The notes under the pieces: model-generated
What the model was told of the DNA's origin: nothing
Databases searched by the model: none
The model's input: the letters and a program-made list of their open reading frames with translations, nothing else
Shown here: positions 23,387 to 31,267 of the stretch, piece by piece
How the letters are laid out: every line of letters begins with the position of its first letter
Numbering within the stretch: position 1 is the first letter of the stretch
Made by a program: the position numbers and the translations under genes
Assembly: GCF_001613505.1 (NCBI RefSeq)
Contig: NZ_BDCM01000010.1
Location: 186,001-250,000 of the forward strand
DNA length: 64,000 bases
Reading direction: 5' to 3'
Source: Nocardia mikamii NBRC 108933
Lineage (GTDB): Bacteria > Actinomycetota > Actinomycetes > Mycobacteriales > Mycobacteriaceae

Positions 23387-24280
23387 ATGTCCGACGTGTC
23401 CATCGGCCTCTCTCCGGATTCCATACCGGCAGGTCCGGTCGAGAATCTGCTGCCACAACTGGTCGAACATCTGCGTCAAAACCGCACGGAACTACGTGAG
23501 GAATGGGCACGTCGTATCGGGGACGCCGCACTGCTGACCGCGATGACCCCGGAGGAGATCTTCTCCGAGGCCACCTCCATCTACGACAACTACGTCGAGG
23601 CGCTGCAAACCGGTAGCGTCGAGGCCCTGCAGGCCTACGCCCGCGATCTGTCCGAACGCATCATCCCGCGAGGCGTCGAAACCGACGAGGTCGTCGGCAT
23701 CGTGCTGCTGCTGCGAGATGTGCTCGCGCGCAGCCTGTTCGAGAAGTACCAGTCCGACTTCGAACTGCTCAAACGGGTACTGGACGCCTACGAGCCCGCG
23801 GCCAACCGGATCGCCAACACCGTGGCCATCTCGTTCGTGCAGGAGCGCGAGCGCGTCATCCGCCAGCAGCAGGAAGCCATCCGCGAGCTGTCGACGCCGG
23901 TGCTGCAGGTGCGCGAGCAGCTGCTGATTCTGCCGATCATCGGCGTGCTCGACAGTCAGCGCGCCCGGCAGCTCACCGAACAGCTGCTGCGCGCGATCCG
24001 CGCCAACCGCGCCAAGGTGGTCGTCATCGACATCACCGGTGTCCCGATGATCGACTCCACGGTCGCCAACCACCTGGTGCAGACCGTCGACGCCTCGAAT
24101 CTGATGGGCGCCAACGTCATCATCACCGGCCTCTCGTCGGAGATCGCGCTCGCGCTGGTCACCATCGGCCTCGATCTGACGAAGATGAACGCGGTCGGTG
24201 ACCTACAGGGTGGTATCGAGGAGGCCGAGCGACTGCTCGGCTACGAGATCTCGAGACTCACCGACCGCGACGGACGGTAG
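23387..24280 (+). CDS. rsbR: RsbR-type stressosome scaffold protein (RsbRD-like)
   Basis: A 297-residue co-antagonist. Residues about 18-160 form an all-helical RsbRD-type sensor domain (LVEHLRQNRTELREEWARRIG, EEIFSEATSIYDNYVEAL). The C-terminal STAS domain (about 168-285) reads LLILPIIGVLDSQRARQLTEQLLRAI, then VVVIDITGVPMIDSTVANHLVQTVDA, which holds the Thr/Ser positions phosphorylated by RsbT in Bacillus. With RsbS it builds the stressosome that sequesters RsbT until stress. First gene of a five-gene operon behind a SigF-type promoter; AGGAAAGGGG precedes the ATG. Confidence 0.92.
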   Translation: MSDVSIGLSPDSIPAGPVENLLPQLVEHLRQNRTELREEWARRIGDAALLTAMTPEEIFSEATSIYDNYVEALQTGSVEALQAYARDLSERIIPRGVETDEVVGIVLLLRDVLARSLFEKYQSDFELLKRVLDAYEPAANRIANTVAISFVQERERVIRQQQEAIRELSTPVLQVREQLLILPIIGVLDSQRARQLTEQLLRAIRANRAKVVVIDITGVPMIDSTVANHLVQTVDASNLMGANVIITGLSSEIALALVTIGLDLTKMNAVGDLQGGIEEAERLLGYEISRLTDRDGR

Positions 24281-24292
24281 TCAAGGCGTCTC

Positions 24293-24667
24293 ATGCCGGT
24301 ACCCATTCTGAAGCAGGGCACCTACCTGATCGCGTCCGTGCAATCGGCGCTCACCGACGCCGATACCGAACGCCTGCAGGACGACTTGATGACCTACGTC
24401 AGCAAGTATCGTGCCCAGGGAATCATTGTCGACGTCACGGCGATCGACGTCATGGACTCCTTCGCCGCGCGCTCCCTGCGTACCATCGCGCACATGACCA
24501 AGCTGCGGGGTGCGGAGACGGTGATCGTCGGTCTGCAGCCCGAAGTGGCGTTCGCGATGGTCCAGCTGGGTCTCACCTTCGAAGGTATGCACACGGCCCT
24601 GGACCTCGAGGAGGGGCTGGCCTGGCTCAACAGACAGCTGCCCAACGGCCGGCGAAGCGGTCGGTGA
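24293..24667 (+). CDS. rsbS: RsbS-type STAS anti-sigma antagonist
   Basis: A 124-residue single STAS domain: VPILKQGTYLIASVQSALTDADTERLQDDLM, then GIIVDVTAIDVMDSFAARSLRTIAHMTKLRGAETVIVGLQPEVAFAMVQLG. The Ser in MDSFAAR aligns with the RsbS serine phosphorylated by RsbT. It forms the stressosome core with RsbR. It starts 12 bases after rsbR and its end overlaps rsbT, giving the classical R-S-T order. Confidence 0.94.
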   Translation: MPVPILKQGTYLIASVQSALTDADTERLQDDLMTYVSKYRAQGIIVDVTAIDVMDSFAARSLRTIAHMTKLRGAETVIVGLQPEVAFAMVQLGLTFEGMHTALDLEEGLAWLNRQLPNGRRSGR

Positions 24668-25083
24668 TCGTGGCCTCCGACAACATGGTGATAGCGGTGA
24701 AGGTGTCGGGCGACATCGTGACCGCGCGTCAGGCAGGGCGGGAGCTGGCGACCGAGCTGGGTTTCACGTTGACCGACATCACCATGATTTCCACGGCCAT
24801 CTCCGAAATCGCCCGCAATATCACGAGTTACGCCGGAACCGGTGAGATCCGGGTCGCGGTGCAGGAGCGCGACGGCCGCCGGGCACTGGTCGTGCAGGCC
24901 CAGGACCAGGGGCCGGGTATCCGGGACATCCCCCGGGCGCTGGAAGACGGCTACTCCACCGGCCGCGGACTCGGGCTGGGATTACCCGGCGCGCGGCGGC
25001 TGATGGACGGATTGATCGTGGAGTCGGCGCCCGGACAGGGAACGCTGGTGGAGATGTGGAAGTGGGTACCCACCGGTGCATGA
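24664..25083 (+). CDS. rsbT: RsbT-type serine kinase (switch protein)
   Basis: A 139-residue GHKL ATPase/kinase. The N box is ISEIARNITSYAG, the G1 box is QDQGPGIRD and the lid region is GYSTGRGLGLGLPGARRLMDG. RsbT phosphorylates RsbS and RsbR on stress, is released, and then activates an RsbU-like phosphatase. The GTG start overlaps the rsbS stop and the end overlaps the next gene, so all are coupled. Confidence 0.94.
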   Translation: MIVASDNMVIAVKVSGDIVTARQAGRELATELGFTLTDITMISTAISEIARNITSYAGTGEIRVAVQERDGRRALVVQAQDQGPGIRDIPRALEDGYSTGRGLGLGLPGARRLMDGLIVESAPGQGTLVEMWKWVPTGA

Positions 25084-25708
25084 GGACGGATCGGTCGGCA
25101 CTGTCGAATGGGCGGTGGCGGGCCGGGCCCTGCCGGGCCAGCGTGTCTCCGGCGACCGGTCGGTGGTACTCGACGCCGGCGACGGATCGGTGCTGTTCGC
25201 GGTGCTCGACGGACTGGGACACGGGGCCGCCGCAGCCGACGCTGCCGACCGGGCCGCGCAGGTACTCGCCGACAATCGCGCCGAACCACTCGACGTGCTG
25301 ATGGTGCTGTGTCATCGCGCGATGGCCGACACCCGGGGCGCCGCGGTCTCGCTGGTCCTGTTCACCGGCGACGACGAACTGCACTGGCTCGGCGTCGGCA
25401 ACGTCGAATCCCGGGTGGTCGCCGTCGGCCCCGGCAAGCCCGCGGTCCGCGCGACGGCGCTGATGACCGGCGGGATCGTCGGCTATCTGCTGCCGCCGAA
25501 TCTGCAGACCCAGACCGTGGCGATCCGGCCCGGTGATGTGCTGGTGATGTCGACCGACGGCATCTTCAGCGATTTCGTCGACACCCTGGATCTGGCGCAG
25601 CCGACCACCGATATCGCCGACGACATCCTGCGCCATCACGTCAAGGACACCGACGACGCGCTGGTCCTGGCCGCGCGCCACCGCGGTCCGATCGCGGGTG
25701 CGTCGTGA
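25076..25708 (+). CDS. RsbX-like PP2C-type phosphatase
   Basis: A 210-residue SpoIIE/PP2C-fold phosphatase. Metal-binding motifs are SGDRSVVLDAGDGSVLFAVLDGLGHGAAAADAA near the N-terminus, LHWLGVGNVESRVV in the middle and DVLVMSTDGIFSDF towards the end. By analogy with Bacillus RsbX it would dephosphorylate RsbS and RsbR to reset the stressosome. It starts at a GTG overlapping rsbT. Confidence 0.9.
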   Translation: MHEDGSVGTVEWAVAGRALPGQRVSGDRSVVLDAGDGSVLFAVLDGLGHGAAAADAADRAAQVLADNRAEPLDVLMVLCHRAMADTRGAAVSLVLFTGDDELHWLGVGNVESRVVAVGPGKPAVRATALMTGGIVGYLLPPNLQTQTVAIRPGDVLVMSTDGIFSDFVDTLDLAQPTTDIADDILRHHVKDTDDALVLAARHRGPIAGAS

Positions 25709-25748
25709 GCCGGCCGGGCCGGCCGACGAGCGCACCCCGGGTGCGGCG

Positions 25749-28010
25749 ATGAGCGCGGTGCTGGCCGCGTTTCGCGAGGCGTATGCGAATGCGCTTCGGC
25801 TGCACATGGATTCACCCACCCAGAACACACTCGCCGAAGGATACGAACTCGGCCGGCGCGCACTGGTCGAGGGTGTGAGCATTCTGGATCTCACCGAGCA
25901 CCACTTCCGGCTGCTCGACGAGCAGGGCCTGATCGCCGGCCCCGCTGCGCAGCAACTCGACGGTGATGCCGCGCAGCGCGCGCAGGCGGCGCTGGAGTTC
26001 CTGCTGCAAACCCTCGCCGCGCTCGATGTCGCCACCCGCGGCTTTCTCGACAGCACCCGCAGTTACGAATTGCAGCGGCTGCGGGCGGAGGACCTCGAGG
26101 GCCGCGACGCCTTCCGCACCGCCTTGGTGGAGTCGCTGCAGGACGGCTTCTTCGTCGCCGCGGACGACGGAACCATCGCCGAGGTCAACTCCGCGTTCGG
26201 CGCGCTGACCGGATACGGGCCCGACTCCGTCCCTTACCCGCTGCCGCATCCGTGGACCGACGACGAATCGGCCACGCACTATCCGGCGCTGGGCACCGAG
26301 GCCGCGCGATTCGTGATGCCGGCGCGCCACCGCGACGGGCGGCGGGTGTGGCTGGCGGTGAGTACGTCGTCGCTGCGCAATCCGGAGGACGACGAGCGAC
26401 TCTTCGTGGGCACCATCCGCGATGTGACCGCCGAACACGACGCACAGGCTCGCGACCAGGCGGTGTCGCGGCTGGCCACCGCCGTGGGCGCCGCCACCAC
26501 GGTGGCCGAGGTGCTGTCGGTGGGCCTCGAGGAACTGCGCCGGGCCATCGGCGCGGAAACCGCCGTGGTGTCGATGTGGGCGAATCGCCAGACCGCACCC
26601 GAGTTGTACGTCTCGGGTCCGGTGGCCGGCGGCGACGCGGTGTCCCGTCAGGTGATCGACGCGCGGGCGCGGGCGCTGCTGGACCGCACCCGGATGCGGC
26701 CGCATCGCGCCATGTTCGCCATTCCCGAAGGCGCGGCGAGTTCCGAGGGCATCGTGGCGCCGCTGGGCGAAACCGGTGACGCCGCACTGTGGGTGCGCTT
26801 CGCCGCGCCGCGGGCGATCAGCTCCGGTGACTGGGCGCTGTTCTCGCTGCTGGTCGGCCACCTCAGCCTGGCCGTGCAGCGCGCTCGCAACTTCGACCAG
26901 GCTCGTTCGACCTCGCTGACGCTGCAGCGAGCCATGCTGGGGCCGATCGAACTGCCGCCCGGATTCGCGGTGCACTACGAGCCGGCGCTGCCCCCGCTCG
27001 AGATCGGCGGCGACTGGTACGACGTGGTGCAATTGCGCGACGGCACCCTGGGCATCGTCGTCGGCGACTGCGTCGGCCGTGGCCTGTCCGCGGCTGTGGT
27101 GATGGGCCAATTGCGCACCGCCGCACAGGCTTTGCTGCTGCGTGGCGCCGGGCCCGCCCAGTTGCTGGCCGAACTGGACGCAGTGGCCGCCCGCATCCCC
27201 GGCGCCATGTGCACGACGGTCTGCGCCGCCATCCTCGATCCCGCCCGCGGGCTGGTGCGGTACTCCAGTGCCGGGCATATGCCGCCCGTGCTGGCGGCGC
27301 CCGAACAGACCGGCCGGCTGCTCGAAGGCGGCCGCGCGGTTCCGCTGGCCACCTTCGACACACCGAACCGGCCCGAGGCGACCACCGCGATCGAACCCGG
27401 CTCGACGCTGGTGTTGTTCACCGACGGTCTGGTCGAGCAGCGCGGCATCGACATCGACGTCCGGTTCGATCAGATCGCCGACGAATTGTCCGGCGCGGCA
27501 ACGCATCTGCCGCGCGAGGTGGCCGACGGGGTGCTGTCGCGGCTGCGCCCCGACGCCGGCTACGACGACGATATCGCGATGGTGGTCTACCGCCAGCCGC
27601 CGCGGCCGCTGCATCTGGACCTCCCCGCCGAACCCGCACGGCTGTCGAGTGTGCGCCGCGCGCTGACGTCGTGGCTGTCCGCGGCCGCCGTCGGTCACGA
27701 CCTCGCCGCCGATCTGGTCGCCGCCGCCAACGAGGCCTGCACGAACAGCATCGAGCACGCGTATGCTCCCGACTCTTCCGGCCACGTGACACTCACCGCC
27801 GCCCACGTGCGCGGCGCGGTGTGCCTCGAGATCGTCGACACCGGGACGTGGCGACCGCAGCCCGAGGATCCGGGCACCCGCGGGCGCGGGCTGTCCATGA
27901 TGCGGGCCCTCACCGACGAGGTGGAGATCGAGCAGACCGATGCCGGCACGCGGGTGCGGTTGACCGCGAAGTTGCCGCTGGTGACGTTCTCGGCGGCGAG
28001 CAGGGTCTGA
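25749..28010 (+). CDS. Multidomain PP2C phosphatase with PAS, GAF and RsbW-like ATPase domains
   Basis: About 753 residues, output stage of the stressosome operon. In order: an N-terminal helical RsbU-type domain (YANALRLHMDSPTQNTLAEGYELGRRALVEGVSILDLTEHH) that would bind RsbT, a PAS domain (LVESLQDGFFVAADDGTIAEVNSAFGALTGYG), a GAF domain, a PP2C/SpoIIE phosphatase (YEPALPPLEIGGDWYDVVQL, VVGDCVGRGLSAAVVMGQLR, TLVLFTDGLVEQR) and a C-terminal GHKL ATPase (AANEACTNSIEHAYAP, GRGLSMMRALTDEVE). It joins RsbU-like phosphatase and RsbW-like kinase modules in one chain. ATG 25749 is used; a GTG at 25698 overlapping the previous gene is possible. Confidence 0.92.
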   Translation: MSAVLAAFREAYANALRLHMDSPTQNTLAEGYELGRRALVEGVSILDLTEHHFRLLDEQGLIAGPAAQQLDGDAAQRAQAALEFLLQTLAALDVATRGFLDSTRSYELQRLRAEDLEGRDAFRTALVESLQDGFFVAADDGTIAEVNSAFGALTGYGPDSVPYPLPHPWTDDESATHYPALGTEAARFVMPARHRDGRRVWLAVSTSSLRNPEDDERLFVGTIRDVTAEHDAQARDQAVSRLATAVGAATTVAEVLSVGLEELRRAIGAETAVVSMWANRQTAPELYVSGPVAGGDAVSRQVIDARARALLDRTRMRPHRAMFAIPEGAASSEGIVAPLGETGDAALWVRFAAPRAISSGDWALFSLLVGHLSLAVQRARNFDQARSTSLTLQRAMLGPIELPPGFAVHYEPALPPLEIGGDWYDVVQLRDGTLGIVVGDCVGRGLSAAVVMGQLRTAAQALLLRGAGPAQLLAELDAVAARIPGAMCTTVCAAILDPARGLVRYSSAGHMPPVLAAPEQTGRLLEGGRAVPLATFDTPNRPEATTAIEPGSTLVLFTDGLVEQRGIDIDVRFDQIADELSGAATHLPREVADGVLSRLRPDAGYDDDIAMVVYRQPPRPLHLDLPAEPARLSSVRRALTSWLSAAAVGHDLAADLVAAANEACTNSIEHAYAPDSSGHVTLTAAHVRGAVCLEIVDTGTWRPQPEDPGTRGRGLSMMRALTDEVEIEQTDAGTRVRLTAKLPLVTFSAASRV

Positions 28011-28012
28011 GC

Positions 28013-28909
28013 TCAGTCCGTCGCCGGTAATGCGTTTCGCGTCTCGATTCCGAGCAGGCCGAGGGCGAAATCGGCGTACTCGGTGGCAATCCGCTCGGGA
28101 GTCGCGGGCCCGTCGAGCCGGAACCACTGCGGCAGCGACGTGCACATCGTGGCGATCGCCCGGCCGGCGACACGCGCGTGCGTGGCAGGCAGGTTCGCCT
28201 CGGCCAGGGCGGTGTCGATGTCCGCGTCGAGCAGATACTGAATCTCGTTGCGGGATGCGGTGATTCGCCGGCGATTGTCCGGCGTGAGACTGCGCATCTC
28301 ACTGGCGCCGATGAAGGCCAGCTCGCGGCGATGGGTGTGGAACAGGGCGAGAGCCTCGACCACGCGGGTCAGACGGTCCCGGCCACCGATCGCCCGGCCG
28401 CGCGCCGCCCTCGTGCGCCAATGCAATTCGTCCATGGTGAGGTCGAGGGCACGGACGAGAAGTTCCTGTTTGTCTCGGTAGTGGTGATAGACGCCGGGCA
28501 CGCTCATCCCGGCGCGGTGGGCGATCGACCGCATGGTCGCGCCGTGATATCCGGTCTCGACGAAGGAATCGATCGCGGCAGCAAGGACCGGATCGATGTC
28601 CAGCGGCGGGAATTCGCGCCAGGCACGGGCCGATTCGCCCTCCGGTATACCGTCCGTTCGCGGGCGCGGGCGGGCCGGCCGCGGCGCGGGAGATTCGTCG
28701 ATCAGCCATGCGACCGTGGTGTCGAGCGCCGCGGCCAAGGCACGCAGCCGGGCGATCGAGACGCCGGTCTTGTCGTTCTCGACCGCGCTGAGGGTGGCCG
28801 GACTGACGCCGATCCGTTCCGCGGTCGCGCGCAGCGACAGCCCGGCATCGGTTCTCGCCTGCCGCACCCGGCTGCCCACATTGTGTCGATCCTGCTCCGC
28901 ACCATCCAC
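28013..28909 (-). CDS. Hybrid XRE-TetR transcriptional regulator
   Basis: A 298-residue regulator with two DNA-binding units. Residues about 11-70 are an XRE helix-turn-helix (VGSRVRQARTDAGLSLRATAERIGVSPATLSAVENDKTG). After a Pro/Arg-rich linker, residues 105-150 are a TetR helix-turn-helix (AAIDSFVETGYHGATMRSIAHRAGMSVPGVYHHYRDKQELL) and the rest is a TetR ligand domain of the type found near acyl-CoA dehydrogenases. The GTG at 28909 lies 3 bases from a perfect 19-bp palindrome. Probably controls itself and the divergent acyl-CoA operon. An alternative GTG is at 28879. Confidence 0.9.
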   Translation of the reverse strand: MDGAEQDRHNVGSRVRQARTDAGLSLRATAERIGVSPATLSAVENDKTGVSIARLRALAAALDTTVAWLIDESPAPRPARPRPRTDGIPEGESARAWREFPPLDIDPVLAAAIDSFVETGYHGATMRSIAHRAGMSVPGVYHHYRDKQELLVRALDLTMDELHWRTRAARGRAIGGRDRLTRVVEALALFHTHRRELAFIGASEMRSLTPDNRRRITASRNEIQYLLDADIDTALAEANLPATHARVAGRAIATMCTSLPQWFRLDGPATPERIATEYADFALGLLGIETRNALPATD

Positions 28910-28911
28910 GT

Positions 28912-28930
28912 TGTTCAGGATATCTGAACA
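28912..28930. promoter_or_regulatory. Operator of the XRE-TetR regulator
   Basis: A perfect inverted repeat TGTTCAG-N5-CTGAACA directly upstream of the regulator start and about 110 bases before the acyl-CoA dehydrogenase operon. Confidence 0.75.
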
Positions 28931-29039
28931 GTGACGCCGAGCGAATAACACCGAATTGACAGGCTTTATCGTGACATGCGAGTCTGCATGAAAGGTGATC
29001 GCCGAGCGATCGTTCGGCGACTGAGATCGAGGAGTGGAC

Positions 29040-30248
29040 GTGGCGATCGAGCTGTCCCTGCCGCCCGAGGTACACGAACTGACCGAACGTACCCGTGACT
29101 TCATCCGCGACCGGGTGCTGCCACTCGAGGACGCGCACGACGGCGACATCACCGCGGCGGGCGGCGACACGTTCCGCGAAGAACTGCAGCGGGCCGCGCG
29201 CGAGGCGGGTGTCTTCGCGCCGCACGCGCCGGTCGAATACGGCGGCCACGGTCTCGGAATGTCGGACCGCGCCCCCGTCTTCGAGGAGGCCGGCTATTCG
29301 CTGTTCGGCCCGACGGCACTGAATATCGCCGCCCCCGACGAGGGCAATGTGCACATGCTCGCGCACATCGCGAACCCCGAGCAGAAGCAGCAGTATCTCG
29401 CGCCGCTCGCACACGGCGACGTGCGGTCCGCCTTCGCGATGACCGAACCGGCGCCCGGTGCGGGATCGGATCCGTCGGCGCTGGCCACCCGCGCGGTCCG
29501 CGCCGAGGGCGGATGGCGAATCAACGGACGCAAATGGTTCATCACCGGCGCCGACGGCGCGGGCTTCTTCATCATCATGGCCCGCACCTCGGGAGAACCG
29601 GGACAGCGCGGCGGCGCGACCATGTTCCTGGCACCGGCCGACACTCCCGGCATCCGGGTCGGACGCCACCTCGATACACTGGATCGCTCGATGGTCGGCG
29701 GGCACTGCGAGGTCTTCTTCGAGGACCTGCTGGTTCCGGACGCGGCCGTTCTCGGCGAGGTCGACCGCGGCTTCGAATACGCCCAGGTCCGTCTCGGCCC
29801 GGCCCGGATGACGCACGTGATGCGCTGGCTCGGCGCCGCCCGCCGCGGACACGACGTCGCGGTCGCGCACGTCGCTCGGCGCGAGGGTTTCGGCTCCCGG
29901 CTCGGCGACCTCGGCATGGTGCAGAAGATGATCGCCGACAGCGAGATCGATATCGCCGCCACCCGCGCCCTGCTGACCCGCGCGTGCTGGGAACTCGACC
30001 GCGGCGAGCCGGCCGCCAACGCCACCTCGATCGCGAAAACCTTTGCCGCCGAAGCCATTTTCCGGATCGTCGACCGCAGTATGCAGATGTGTGGCGGCCT
30101 CGGCGTGTCCGGCGATCTGCCGCTGGCGCGGCTGTCGCGTGAGGTGCGGCCCTTCCGTATCTACGACGGACCGTCCGAGGTCCATCGGTGGGCGATCGCC
30201 AAGCGTGCGGTCGGCGCCGCGAAGCGCGCATTGCGAGAAGCCGAATGA
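29040..30248 (+). CDS. Acyl-CoA dehydrogenase (ACAD10/11- or LvaC-like context)
   Basis: A 402-residue FAD acyl-CoA dehydrogenase. Family landmarks: AFAMTEPAPGAGSDPSALATRA, GWRINGRKWFITGADGAGFFIIMART, QMCGGLGVSGDLPLARLSREVRPFRIYDGPSEVHRWAIAKR. The GTG at 29040 is chosen because GAGGAG (29029-29034) lies 5 bases upstream; the GTG at 29034 overlaps that site. First gene of a tightly coupled operon with an APH-type kinase and an SDR. In Pseudomonas lvaAC and animal ACAD10/11 such a pair processes phosphorylated 4-hydroxyacyl-CoAs. Confidence 0.93.
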   Translation: MAIELSLPPEVHELTERTRDFIRDRVLPLEDAHDGDITAAGGDTFREELQRAAREAGVFAPHAPVEYGGHGLGMSDRAPVFEEAGYSLFGPTALNIAAPDEGNVHMLAHIANPEQKQQYLAPLAHGDVRSAFAMTEPAPGAGSDPSALATRAVRAEGGWRINGRKWFITGADGAGFFIIMARTSGEPGQRGGATMFLAPADTPGIRVGRHLDTLDRSMVGGHCEVFFEDLLVPDAAVLGEVDRGFEYAQVRLGPARMTHVMRWLGAARRGHDVAVAHVARREGFGSRLGDLGMVQKMIADSEIDIAATRALLTRACWELDRGEPAANATSIAKTFAAEAIFRIVDRSMQMCGGLGVSGDLPLARLSREVRPFRIYDGPSEVHRWAIAKRAVGAAKRALREAE

Positions 30249-31267
30249 GCCTGCCCGGAATGGATGTCGCCGCGCTCGAGCGGTTCCTGCGGGGGCAGGG
30301 CGTCGGCGTGCGCGGGGAGCTGCGCGTGGACCTGATCAGCGGCGGCCGCTCGAATCTGACCTTCGTCGCCTCCGACGAGATGTCGAGATGGGTCGTGCGC
30401 CGCCCGCCGGTCGCGGGGCTCACCCCGTCCGCGCACGATATGGCCCGCGAGTTCACGGTGACCCACGCCTTGCGCGAATCTGCTGTGCCCGTGGCGAAGA
30501 CGGTCGCCTTCGACGCCGACGGCACCGCACTCGGCGCGCCGATGACCGTCGTGGAGTTCGTCGACGGCACCGTGATCCGCGATCAGGACGACCTCGCCGC
30601 ACTCACCGACCCCCAGATCGACACCGCCGTCGATGAACTGGTCCGGATACTGGCCGAACTGCATGCCGTGGACCCGGTCGCGGTCGGACTCGAAAAGTTC
30701 GGTCGCCCGGACGGATTCGTGACCCGGCAGGTGAATCTGTGGGCCTCCCAATGGGAACGGGTGAAGACCCGCGAACTTCCCGACGTCGCCACCCTGCACG
30801 CCGCGCTGGCCGAGGCGGTGCCGGACCGGTCGCCGGCCTCGATCGTGCACGGCGACTTCCGCATCGACAACACCATTCTCGATGCGCGCGACCCCGGCCG
30901 GGTCCGCGCCGTCGTCGACTGGGAGCTGTCCACCCTCGGCGACCCGCTCACCGATGTGGCGTTGATGTGCGTGTACCGGGCACCGATCTTCGATCTGGTG
31001 CTCGGTTGTCCGGCCGCGTGGACCAGCCACCGCATGCCCGGCGCCGACGATCTCGCCCAGGCCTACGCCACCGCCTCGGGCCGCGATCTCGGTGATTGGG
31101 GTTTCTACCTCGCATTGGCCAATTTCAAGCTCGGCGTCATCGGAGAGGGCATCACCCACCGCGCGCTGCGGGGCTCGGATGCCGGTTCCGCCGCCGAACG
31201 CGCGGCCGAGGCCACACCGGAGTTCATGGCCGCAGGGCTGCGCGCACTGAAAGGAGTCCGGAAGTGA
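30245..31267 (+). CDS. APH-type phosphotransferase (acyl-CoA-associated kinase)
   Basis: A 340-residue protein-kinase-fold phosphotransferase. Key parts: LISGGRSNLTFVAS nucleotide loop, RWVVRRPP with the conserved basic residue, SIVHGDFRIDNTILD catalytic loop and RVRAVVDWELSTLGDPLTDVALM metal-binding region. This is the aminoglycoside-phosphotransferase-like subgroup paired with acyl-CoA dehydrogenases, so the likely substrate is a hydroxyacyl-CoA rather than a drug. The ATG overlaps the dehydrogenase stop. Confidence 0.9.
   Translation: MSLPGMDVAALERFLRGQGVGVRGELRVDLISGGRSNLTFVASDEMSRWVVRRPPVAGLTPSAHDMAREFTVTHALRESAVPVAKTVAFDADGTALGAPMTVVEFVDGTVIRDQDDLAALTDPQIDTAVDELVRILAELHAVDPVAVGLEKFGRPDGFVTRQVNLWASQWERVKTRELPDVATLHAALAEAVPDRSPASIVHGDFRIDNTILDARDPGRVRAVVDWELSTLGDPLTDVALMCVYRAPIFDLVLGCPAAWTSHRMPGADDLAQAYATASGRDLGDWGFYLALANFKLGVIGEGITHRALRGSDAGSAAERAAEATPEFMAAGLRALKGVRK

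Noticed and set aside
25812..28145. 777-codon minus-strand frame opposite the PP2C/HATPase gene
   Set aside because: Antisense of a well-supported multidomain gene; sequence is low-complexity Arg/Gly/His.
28299..30185. 628-codon minus-strand frame across the XRE-TetR and acyl-CoA dehydrogenase genes
   Set aside because: Runs out of frame through the regulator gene and antisense to the dehydrogenase; no coherent protein.
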